Shown here one piece after another: positions 1 to 8,304 of a stretch of DNA of 35,070 nt. How positions within the stretch are numbered: the first letter of the stretch is position 1; every line of letters starts with the position of its first letter. The stretch lies in the NCBI RefSeq assembly GCF_004348535.1, contig NZ_SMJX01000060.1, positions 1 to 35,070 of the forward strand. Reading direction: 5' to 3'. The position numbers and the translations under genes are program-made. Under the pieces are notes generated by a model that was not told the DNA's origin, ran no database searches, and was given only the letters and a program-made list of their open reading frames with translations. This DNA comes from Actinomadura sp. KC216. Its GTDB lineage: Bacteria; Actinomycetota; Actinomycetes; Streptosporangiales; Streptosporangiaceae.

Positions 1-1485
1 TCCCCGCACACCCCCGAGTCCGCCGACGCCGAGCCGTCGCCGCAGAAGAGCGCCGCGCTCCCGGCGGCCGGGCAGGCGGACGATGACGAGCCCCGCGAGA
101 CCGGCGAGCTCGACGACCCCGACGAACCCCGCGCCCCCGATCAACACCGCGAGACCGGCGAGCCCGAGGGGCTGGACGAGGGGGACGAGCCGCGCACGGG
201 AGCCATGTTCCGGTCGCTGCGGAATCGGAACTATCGGCTTTTCGCGGCGGGGCAGGTCGTTTCCAACACCGGGACGTGGATGCAGCGCATCGCGCAGGAC
301 TGGCTCGTCCTTGAGCTGGCTCACGGCAGCGGCACCGCGCTCGGCATCACCACCGGCCTGCAGTTCCTGCCGATGCTGCTGTTCGGTCTCTGGGGCGGAG
401 TCATCGCGGACCGGTATCCCAAGCGGCGGGTCCTGATCCTCACGCAGGTCTCCATGGGCGTGCTCGCGCTCATCCTGGGCCTGCTCGCGGTGACCGGCGC
501 CGCGCAGGTGTGGCACGTGTACGTGCTCGCCTTCGGGCTCGGGCTCGCGACCGTCGTCGACAACCCCACCCGGCAGTCGTTCGTGGTCGAGATGGTGGGG
601 CGGCGCGATCTGCCGAACGCGATCGCGCTGAACAGCGCCTCGTTCAACGGTGCCCGGCTGCTCGGCCCCGCCGTCGCCGGCGTGCTGATCGCGCTGATCG
701 GCACGGGGCCGGTGTTCCTGGTGAACGCGGCGTCGTTCGGCGCCGTCCTGTTCGGCCTCTACGCGATGCGGGCGGACGAGCTGCACCCCGCCGACCCCGT
801 CAAGCGCGCCAAGGGGCAGCTCCGCGAGGGCCTGCGCTACGTCCGCGGTCGCCGCGACCTGATGCTGGTCCTGATCCTCATCGGGTTCCTCGCCATGTTC
901 GGCATGAACTTCGCCACCACGGTCGCGCTCGTCGCCAAGGAGGTCTTCAACACCGACGCGTCCGCGTTCGGGCTCGCGTCCAGCATGCTGGCGCTCGGCG
1001 CGCTCAGCGGCGCGCTGCTGGCCGCGCGGCGGGTCGCCAAGCCGCGGCTGCGGTTCCTGGTCGCGGTGGGCCTGGTGTTCGGCGTGCTGGAGGTCGCCAC
1101 CGGCCTGATGCCGACGTACTGGACGTTCCTGGCGCTGCTCGTCCCGACCGGCGTCGCGATGATGACGATCATGACGGCGGCGAACGCGACCATGCAGCTC
1201 AGCGTCGCGCCGGAGATGCGCGGGCGCGTGATGGGCCTCTACATGTTCGTGTTCCTCGGGACGAACCCGCTGGGCGCGCCCGCGATCGGCTGGCTCTCGG
1301 AGAACTTCGGCGCCCGGACGGGCCTCGTCGGCGGCGGGCTGATCTCCGTCGTCGCCGCGTTCGCCGTCGGGGTGGTGGCGGCGCGGGGCGCGCGGGGCGA
1401 GGACGGGGCGATCCGGCCCGCGCTCGACCGGATCCGGCGGCGCCCCGCCCCGGCCGCCGCATCCGGTTCCGGTGGTTGCGCGTGA
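1..1485 (+). CDS. MFS exporter, EntS/MFS_3-like, 5' end outside window
   Basis: A proton-driven major facilitator exporter of the MFS_3/EntS type in the cytoplasmic membrane. The core begins at FRSLRNRNYRLF near 208 and carries about 12 hydrophobic segments, with the family's short basic loop between TM2 and TM3 (DRYPKRRV). An ATG at 205 could start it, but no good Shine-Dalgarno lies at the right distance. The same frame stays open to base 1 with almost every third position G or C, encoding an acidic, proline-rich tail in which RETGE occurs twice. I therefore infer that the true start is upstream of the window and the exporter has a long hydrophilic N-terminal extension, as does the second MFS protein at 13300. 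Substrate unknown. The C-terminus ends in a basic, alanine/proline-rich cytoplasmic tail. Confidence 0.8.
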   Translation, partial: SPHTPESADAEPSPQKSAALPAAGQADDDEPRETGELDDPDEPRAPDQHRETGEPEGLDEGDEPRTGAMFRSLRNRNYRLFAAGQVVSNTGTWMQRIAQDWLVLELAHGSGTALGITTGLQFLPMLLFGLWGGVIADRYPKRRVLILTQVSMGVLALILGLLAVTGAAQVWHVYVLAFGLGLATVVDNPTRQSFVVEMVGRRDLPNAIALNSASFNGARLLGPAVAGVLIALIGTGPVFLVNAASFGAVLFGLYAMRADELHPADPVKRAKGQLREGLRYVRGRRDLMLVLILIGFLAMFGMNFATTVALVAKEVFNTDASAFGLASSMLALGALSGALLAARRVAKPRLRFLVAVGLVFGVLEVATGLMPTYWTFLALLVPTGVAMMTIMTAANATMQLSVAPEMRGRVMGLYMFVFLGTNPLGAPAIGWLSENFGARTGLVGGGLISVVAAFAVGVVAARGARGEDGAIRPALDRIRRRPAPAAASGSGGCA

Positions 1486-1545
1486 CGGCGTGACAAGGGG
1501 TGCCATCTGCTGAAATGCTGGCGTGGTGGCCCTACGGACGCTCCC

Positions 1546-2169
1546 ATGAGGCTTTTCGTGGCGCTCGTGCCGCCACCGGACATTCTGGACGAGCTGGAGG
1601 AAGCCGTCCTGCCGCACCGTGACGCGGTGCCCGAGCTGAGATGGGTGCGGCGCGAACTGCTCCACGTCACGCTGACGTTCCTCGGCGAGGTGGACGACCG
1701 CACCCTCGACCGGCTGCTCCCCAGGCTGGAGCGCGCGGTCGGCCGGCACGAGCGGATGTCGCTGTCGCTGGCGGGCGCGGGGGCCTTCCCCGGCAGCGGC
1801 ACGCACGCCCGCGTCCTGTGGACGGGCCTGTACGGCGACCGCCGCGGGGTGGCGCGCCTCGCCGCGTCCACCACGGCCGCAGGCCGCCGCGTCGGGACGC
1901 TGCCGGACAAGCACCGCGGTTTCCGCCCCCATCTCACGTTGGCGCGGTCCAGAAGCCCGGTGGACGTGCGCCCGCTCATGGAGTCGCTGTCGGCGTTCGC
2001 CGGGGCGGCGTGGACGGCCGGTTCCGTCCAGCTGATGCGCAGCCACCTGCCCGGCAAGGACTACAGCCAGCTGACGTACGAGTCGCTGAAGACGTGGTCG
2101 CTGCGTCAGAGCTCGGGCGGCGGGGGCGCGGGACGGTCGGCGTCGGGCGGCCCCCAGGGCAGGCCGTAG
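1546..2169 (+). CDS. thpR: RNA 2',3'-cyclic phosphodiesterase (2H family)
   Basis: A LigT/ThpR-type 2H phosphoesterase, 207 residues, cytosolic. The family opens 2',3'-cyclic phosphate ends of RNA. Both signature tetrads are visible: HVTL at His40 and HLTL at His129, with the usual start MRLFVAL and the FLGEV segment just after the first histidine. The catalytic core ends near residue 185; the last 20 residues are a low-complexity Gly/Ser tail whose codons overlap the 3' end of the convergent gene by 64 bp. A weak GGA lies before the ATG. The physiological RNA substrate is not predictable from sequence. Confidence 0.9.
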   Translation: MRLFVALVPPPDILDELEEAVLPHRDAVPELRWVRRELLHVTLTFLGEVDDRTLDRLLPRLERAVGRHERMSLSLAGAGAFPGSGTHARVLWTGLYGDRRGVARLAASTTAAGRRVGTLPDKHRGFRPHLTLARSRSPVDVRPLMESLSAFAGAAWTAGSVQLMRSHLPGKDYSQLTYESLKTWSLRQSSGGGGAGRSASGGPQGRP

Positions 2170-4280
2170 CGCTCGCAGGCGCGGCGCAGGTCGTCCAGGT
2201 CGGGCGGGAACGTCACCTGCCGCAGCACCCGCCCGGACGGGCTCCACACCACCAGCCGCGGCATCCGCTCGGTCGCCTCGTCGATGCCGACGCCGCCGAC
2301 GCGGTCGCGGCCGAGGTCCCACTCGACCTTGCCGCGCCGGGTGACGACCGCGAGCCCCGCGGACGACACCCGCAGCTGCGGACGGTTCCGGTCGTACAGC
2401 CAGTAGCCGACGAGGCCGATGACCAGCCCCGCGGGCACCGACCAGGACGCCGTCGCGTTGAACCCGCCGAGCTCGGGCCCGAGCCACACCGCGCCCAGCA
2501 GCGCCACGGCCTCGCAGAGCAGGACGCTCATCCCGTACGTCCCGATGCGGGAGCGGCGGGTCGCGTCCAGAAGCGTTCCCGGCGCGGTCGTGGGGTCGGG
2601 CGGCGCGGAGACGGCGAACGTGAGGTCGTGCTCGTCCAGCGGGCCCGGCTGCTGGGTCTGGGCCGCGGCCGTCTCCCCGCCGGTGTTCTGCGAGGACACG
2701 GACGCGGTGGCCGGTTCGGAGTCGGTCAGTGTGGTGACCGCGGAGTGGAACGCGGCGCTGAGGTAGGCGTCGTACTCGGCGTCGTTGACCGGCAGCCCGG
2801 CGCGGCGGGCCGCGTCCCGCAGGTCGGTGCGGGAGATCCGCAGCGCCGACAGCGGCGCGGCGAAGAACTCGTCGCCGTCGGTGTCGTAGAGCCGGACCCA
2901 GGCGTGCCCGGCGATGGTCAGCAGCTCGATGCCGCCGATGCGGTCCTCGGGCATCTTCAGCACGATGTCGCCGGCGGCGTCCGCCCAGCCGAGCCCGCCG
3001 TCCGCGACGACCAGCCGCCCGCCGGGGACCTGCGCGAAGATCTCGGGCAGCCCCTCCAGGCCGTACTGCGGGCGGCGCGGCGCCCGCGCGCCCGGCGTGA
3101 TCACCCGGTAGCCGTGGTCGTCGAGGGCGTGCGCGAGCTGGAAGCCGTCCAGGCCGTGCGCGGGCAGCCGGGCGACGAGTTCGAGGCGGTGCCCGAACGC
3201 GAGCGCGGCGAGGTCGGCGCGGCGCGGCTCGCCGCTCACCGGGTCGAGCCGCAGGCCGGGGCCGACGACGACCGCGGCGACGTCCCGGGCCCGCAGGTCC
3301 AGCACCTCGCGGCGGCGGCCGGGACGGGCCCGCACCCGCAGCCGCTCCGCGTTGATCGTCCAGCGGACCTGCGCGGCCCGCAGCAGCCGGCGGCGCGCCA
3401 TGAGGACGCCCGCGATCGCGGCGAGCGCCCAGCAGCCGGCCGCGAGCCGGGCGCCGAACTCGCCGGTGCCGTCCACCGCGATCCGGACGATCATGACGGT
3501 GCCGAGCAGGGCGGTGAGCCCGCCGAGCAGCACGACGCGGCGGCGGCTCGGCAGCGGCTCGGGCGTGTCAAGCCGCTGCTCCTTGCCGCCCGGCGCCTTG
3601 CCCCCCTTGCCCGCCTTGCCCTCGCCGGGGCCCTGGCCGGAGCCTTCGTCGGGTTCGGTCGAGGACGGTTCGTGCGCGGCGGCGAGAAGGGCCGCCTCCT
3701 GGTCGAGCAGCCGCTTCTCCGCCGCGTGGTCGCGGGGCAGCGGGCCGCCGCCTGGGACGTCCTCGTCCAGCGTCGGGATGCGCAGGGCGTCGTCGAGCGC
3801 GGGGTCGAGGAGGTCGGTGGCCTCGCCGTCCAGCACGTGCATGGGGATGCCGAGGCGCCTCGCCGTCACGAAGACCGTGAGCGGCTCCAGGCCCATCGAG
3901 GTCATCCCGCCCACCGCGGTACGGCCGAACCGGTGGAACACGGTCAGGATCCCGTCGCCGGTCGTGATGGCCAGCGCGTCGATCCGGGACCGCTCGTAGG
4001 AGACCAAGCTCAGCCCGCCCGGCCCGATCTTCTCCAGCCCGGCCGCCGACAGCCGCCAGTACGGCCGCGGGCGGCGCCGCCGCGCCTCCGGGGCCGCGCC
4101 GAGCAGCCACGGGATCGCGGCGACGACGCCGATCAGCGCGGCCCACAGCCACACCGGACGGATCGGCAGCAGCGCCAGCACCACCGCGAGCAGGGCGAAC
4201 GGCCCGGCGGCGACGGGACGCCACCGGCCGCCGGGCCCCGCCAGGCCCACGAGCTCATGCTCCACAGTCCGCATCCTCAC
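2106..4280 (-). CDS. large membrane protein with repeated PH-like units
   Basis: A 724-residue protein I cannot name. It has three hydrophobic hairpins (about residues 26-62, 248-296 and 579-628). Four segments rich in beta strand share a loose pattern ending in a glycine turn: RLSAAGLEKIGPG (76-88), TINAERLRVRARPG (308-320), a third around 422-490 (LVVADGGLGW) and LRVSSAGLAVVTRRG (636-650). This looks like tandem [TM hairpin + bacterial-PH-like domain] units, which is inference. A Gly/Lys-rich linker (210-235) and a Ser/Thr/Gln-rich linker (515-560) separate the units. The GTG at 4280 has AAGGA five bases upstream; an ATG at 4274 is the alternative. The 3' end overlaps thpR convergently. Confidence 0.75.
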   Translation of the reverse strand: MRMRTVEHELVGLAGPGGRWRPVAAGPFALLAVVLALLPIRPVWLWAALIGVVAAIPWLLGAAPEARRRRPRPYWRLSAAGLEKIGPGGLSLVSYERSRIDALAITTGDGILTVFHRFGRTAVGGMTSMGLEPLTVFVTARRLGIPMHVLDGEATDLLDPALDDALRIPTLDEDVPGGGPLPRDHAAEKRLLDQEAALLAAAHEPSSTEPDEGSGQGPGEGKAGKGGKAPGGKEQRLDTPEPLPSRRRVVLLGGLTALLGTVMIVRIAVDGTGEFGARLAAGCWALAAIAGVLMARRRLLRAAQVRWTINAERLRVRARPGRRREVLDLRARDVAAVVVGPGLRLDPVSGEPRRADLAALAFGHRLELVARLPAHGLDGFQLAHALDDHGYRVITPGARAPRRPQYGLEGLPEIFAQVPGGRLVVADGGLGWADAAGDIVLKMPEDRIGGIELLTIAGHAWVRLYDTDGDEFFAAPLSALRISRTDLRDAARRAGLPVNDAEYDAYLSAAFHSAVTTLTDSEPATASVSSQNTGGETAAAQTQQPGPLDEHDLTFAVSAPPDPTTAPGTLLDATRRSRIGTYGMSVLLCEAVALLGAVWLGPELGGFNATASWSVPAGLVIGLVGYWLYDRNRPQLRVSSAGLAVVTRRGKVEWDLGRDRVGGVGIDEATERMPRLVVWSPSGRVLRQVTFPPDLDDLRRACERYGLPWGPPDADRPAPPPPEL

Positions 4281-4389
4281 ACGGGTCCTTGCGGGCCCGT
4301 CGCCTCCTTCCAGGATCCCGTCGCCGTCCGAAACCGACTTCCATCGTGCCGGTCAGGTGCGGCTTTCCGCCCCGCCTGCCAACCCCTTC

Positions 4390-5427
4390 TCATCGGCCTC
4401 CCGACGAGCCTCCGCGCCCGCGCAGCAGCCCGTAGCCGACGGCCGCCGCGATGGCGAGCGCGAGGAGCAGCCCCACCCTGGTGTTCCGGGTGTCACCGGC
4501 GACGCCCTCGGCGTCGCCGCCCGACCCCGCGTTCTTCGGGGCCTTCCCGCCGGACGGTGACGGCAGCGCCTCGTCCGGCAGCGGCAGCCGGTAGACCGGC
4601 TGGTTCTCGCCCTCGGACCCCAGGAGAAGGGACCTGCCGTCCGCCGTGTAGGTCAGTGATTCGCCCTGCGACTGCATCGGGATGCCCAGCGATCTGATCG
4701 ACTTGCCCGGACGGCCGTCCGGGCCTACGGAATAGAGACGCGCACCGAAGTAGGACCGGATGACACAGGTGCGCCCATCGGGGGAGAAGGCGCCGTCGGT
4801 GGCCATGGCGGGCGCGTCCGCGACCTTGCGCATCACGTTGTATCCGCTGCCGCGGAGCTTCGCCGGGCCCTCGTACACCTTGCCGCCGAACAGCTTGCTC
4901 GCGATGTAGACCCGGTTCGTCCGCGGGTTGATCATGAAGGTCTCGGCGTTGCGCGGCCCGTCCGCGTACTTGATCCTGAAGCTGGTGGCCCGCAGCGTCT
5001 GGCTCCTGATCTCGGACGGCTCCCTGATCCGGTACACCGTCACGTACGGCCACGCGCCGCCGAGATTGTCGCCGATGTCCGCCACGAAGATCGCCGGACG
5101 GCCGCGCTCGTCCCTGCCGAGCGCCATGCCCTCCCAGTCGCGGGCGCCCGCCCCGGCGAGCGTCAGCACGGCCCGGACGCGCCCGCCCGCGTCCAGCGCG
5201 TAGACCTTCGGGACGCCGCCCGAGTCGTTGTGCGTGTAGACGATGCCGGGGTGCCGCGCGCTGGCCGCGAGCCCGCTGGACTCGTTGATCCGCGGGTCCT
5301 CGATCGTGAAGGCGATCTGCTCGCCCCAGGCGGCCCCCGACGCGGACGCGGCGGGCGCGAGAACGCAGGCCGACGTCCCGGCGAGGGTGACGGCGGCACC
5401 GGCGCGGGCGACGCGGCTCAGTGACAT
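4390..5427 (-). CDS. secreted, membrane-anchored propeller-like protein
   Basis: A 345-residue exported protein of unknown function. The N-terminus is a signal peptide (basic start, hydrophobic 9-25, AXA-type cleavage near residue 30). The body has repeated beta-propeller-like strands, beginning with the motif NESSGLA...THNDSG that I know from uncharacterised actinobacterial exported proteins, and later FSPDGRTC and YTADGRSLLL blades. A Ser/Pro/Gly-rich stalk follows, then a C-terminal transmembrane helix (about 312-333) and a short basic tail, so the propeller should face outward, anchored at the C-terminus. I chose the ATG at 5427 because it begins a standard signal peptide; the frame stays open to an ATG at 5463, which would add 12 polar residues. 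No catalytic motif was recognised. Confidence 0.75.
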   Translation of the reverse strand: MSLSRVARAGAAVTLAGTSACVLAPAASASGAAWGEQIAFTIEDPRINESSGLAASARHPGIVYTHNDSGGVPKVYALDAGGRVRAVLTLAGAGARDWEGMALGRDERGRPAIFVADIGDNLGGAWPYVTVYRIREPSEIRSQTLRATSFRIKYADGPRNAETFMINPRTNRVYIASKLFGGKVYEGPAKLRGSGYNVMRKVADAPAMATDGAFSPDGRTCVIRSYFGARLYSVGPDGRPGKSIRSLGIPMQSQGESLTYTADGRSLLLGSEGENQPVYRLPLPDEALPSPSGGKAPKNAGSGGDAEGVAGDTRNTRVGLLLALAIAAAVGYGLLRGRGGSSGGR

Positions 5428-5473
5428 GCCTGGATCATCCCCGTTCCGCGCCCCGACGATCATACGGCCCGCG

Positions 5474-5557
5474 TCAGTTCAGCAGCGCACCGAGGACCAC
5501 GGCCAGGACGAGCGCGGTCAGCACGGTGGGAAGCAGCCAGCGGGGCGCGCGGTTCAC
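5474..5557 (-). CDS. candidate 27-residue membrane peptide, leaderless
   Basis: A short frame beginning GTG (5557) encodes a basic N-terminus (MNRAPRW) followed by one hydrophobic helix of about 18 residues and a TGA stop. Third positions are nearly all G or C. There is no usable ribosome site, but TAGGCT lies six bases before the GTG, which fits a sigma-70-type -10 box whose transcript would begin at the start codon, as is common in actinobacteria. The stop lies 46 bp before the exported propeller protein, so the two could be cotranscribed. It could also be chance; conservation would decide. Confidence 0.4.
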   Translation of the reverse strand: MNRAPRWLLPTVLTALVLAVVLGALLN

Positions 5558-5623
5558 GCTCCGAGCCTATTCGGCGCCATGAGCGACTCGAACCGTCCGC
5601 CCATGATCTGCATCTCATCTGGC

Positions 5624-6583
5624 ATGTGCGGATTGTTCGGGATGGTGCGCTCGCCGTTCGCCGACGACCCGGGGCCCGCCTCGGACGTGTTCGTCACGCT
5701 GGGCGCGCTCGCGGAGGAGCGCGGCACGGACTCGGCGGGGCTGGCGCTGCTCGGCGGCTGGCCGGGCCTCGGGGGCTGTCCCGGCGGCGGGTCCGAGACC
5801 GCCGCCGGTAGCGTGGTGGGCTGCCGTGTCGTCAAGGGGCGCGGCCGCTTCTCGGGGATCTGGCGGCCCGAGTTCCTCCCCGAGCTCGACCGCGCGCCGG
5901 TCGCCCTCGGGCACACCCGCTGGGCGACGCAGGGCTCGCCGGCCGAGGCCGGCAACGCCAGCCCGATGGTCGTCCCCGGGACGGCCGCGGCGGGCGGCCT
6001 GTCCGCCGGCATCGTCGCCACCCACAACGGCGACGTCGACGCCGCCGCCCTGCGGTCGCGGTTCGCGCTGCCGCCCGCGTCCGGGACGACCGACAGCGAA
6101 CCGATCTTCCAGCTCCTCGCGGGCAGCGACGATCCGTCCGGCGTGACGGGCGTCCTGGAGGCCCTGGTCGGACGGGCCGCGCTGGTCTGGGTCCACCGCG
6201 ACCGCCCGACCGAGGTGCATCTGGCCCGCGCCGCGCTCAGCCCGCTGACCGTTGCCGTGGACACCGAGCAGAACATCTACTGGGCGTCCAACCCGCGCTG
6301 GTTCCGGGAGGCCGAGCTGCACACGCGCGTGGAGTTCGCGACCGTGGTCATGCTCCGCGAGGGCACCTACCTGAAGATCGGCATGGAGCGCCGTCCCGGC
6401 CGCCGCGACCTGCCCGAGGTGCTCGCGACGGCGACCTTCCTCCCGACGGCGCGCGGCACCGACATGGACCCCCGCGTCTGGACGGGCTTCACCCGCGCTG
6501 ACGAGGAATGCGACCGCGCCGGCCTGCGCCACCGCGTGGCGGAACCGCTCGGCGGCACCGGCGGCCTGCTGTCCGTCGCCTGA
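5624..6583 (+). CDS. stand-alone class II glutamine amidotransferase domain
   Basis: A 319-residue Ntn-hydrolase closely resembling the glutaminase half of GlmS but lacking the sugar isomerase half. Visible motifs in order: MCGLFG with the catalytic nucleophile Cys2, ERGTDSAG (32-39), GHTRWAT (96-102), HNGD (134-137) and TDSE (156-159), which together form the glutamine-binding and oxyanion site in GlmS. It should release ammonia from glutamine; the acceptor or partner is not encoded nearby. The ATG at 5624 is preferred because removal of Met exposes Cys2; an upstream in-frame ATG at 5579 would bury the cysteine behind 16 residues. The C-terminal 60 residues are unlike GlmS. It faces serC convergently across a terminator. 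Confidence 0.85.
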   Translation: MCGLFGMVRSPFADDPGPASDVFVTLGALAEERGTDSAGLALLGGWPGLGGCPGGGSETAAGSVVGCRVVKGRGRFSGIWRPEFLPELDRAPVALGHTRWATQGSPAEAGNASPMVVPGTAAAGGLSAGIVATHNGDVDAAALRSRFALPPASGTTDSEPIFQLLAGSDDPSGVTGVLEALVGRAALVWVHRDRPTEVHLARAALSPLTVAVDTEQNIYWASNPRWFREAELHTRVEFATVVMLREGTYLKIGMERRPGRRDLPEVLATATFLPTARGTDMDPRVWTGFTRADEECDRAGLRHRVAEPLGGTGGLLSVA

Positions 6584-6588
6584 ACCGA

Positions 6589-6615
6589 CTCTCAGGGGCG
6601 CGGCGCCTCCGAGAG
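6589..6615. terminator. hairpin between convergent amidotransferase and serC
   Basis: CTCTC (6589-6593) pairs with GAGAG (6611-6615), and the stem continues inward to GGC/GCC with one mismatch and one possible G-U pair. It sits 6 bp after the amidotransferase stop and 23 bp beyond the serC stop on the other strand, so it can serve both. No T-tract, as usual in this GC range. Confidence 0.5.
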
Positions 6616-6637
6616 CCGGACGGCCGGCGGAAGACGG

Positions 6638-7774
<1,137 letters not shown>

Positions 7775-7784
7775 TCACCAGAGG

Positions 7785-8147
7785 CTACTTCACCCGGCGG
7801 ACGGCCCAGGCAACCAGGGTCACCAGCGCGATCGCGCAAAGCGTGGCGATCACCGCGGGCGGGTAGATCCAGTCGTCGCCTCTGCCATGGGCCTCTACGG
7901 CCGTGGTGACGGAGTCGTAAACGAGGAACGCCAGGATGAGCGCGGCGAGGACGGCGGCGATCCGTCCCGAGACCGCGTTGGTGCGGCGGCGCCGCTCCTC
8001 GCGCTCCGCCTCATACCGCCGCAATTCCTCCGCCGCGTCCGGCGAAGCGGTGTCCGAAGCGGTACCCGCCGAAGGTTCTGGACGCGACGCGGGCGCGGCC
8101 GCCGGGCCGATGTCGCCTTCCAGCGGCTCGTCGCGGTCTTCACCCAT
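7785..8147 (-). CDS. small two-helix membrane protein
   Basis: A 120-residue protein of unknown function. Residues 1-60 are hydrophilic and include a charged, probably helical Glu/Arg stretch (residues 38-56); two transmembrane helices follow (about 62-80 and 97-115) with a short loop, and the protein ends in RRVK. The ATG at 8147 is preferred; an in-frame GTG at 8183 would add 12 residues, and neither has a clear ribosome site. Its stop lies 10 bp before serC on the same strand, so the two may share a transcript. Confidence 0.65.
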   Translation of the reverse strand: MGEDRDEPLEGDIGPAAAPASRPEPSAGTASDTASPDAAEELRRYEAEREERRRRTNAVSGRIAAVLAALILAFLVYDSVTTAVEAHGRGDDWIYPPAVIATLCAIALVTLVAWAVRRVK

Positions 8148-8304
8148 GGGCCAATGATGGCAAAGTCGCCGAGTTTCCTGCACGGACGCGTGACGATCGG
8201 GAATTTTCGATCCTTTTCACGCTCCGCCGCGTCCAAAGCCGATAAGGGGCGGTGGGGAGAACCGAACCGGGGAGCGCCACAGGGACGGAAGTGAGGCATG
8301 ACCC

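Noticed and set aside
1641..4697. Plus-strand open frame of about 1,000 codons
   Set aside because: It runs antisense to the membrane-protein gene and through thpR in the wrong frame; its translation is Arg/Gly/Ala/Pro-rich without any family motif, an artefact of high GC.
5579..5623. Upstream start for the glutamine amidotransferase
   Set aside because: It would place 16 residues before the nucleophilic cysteine, which must be N-terminal; the ATG immediately before Cys is the simpler choice.
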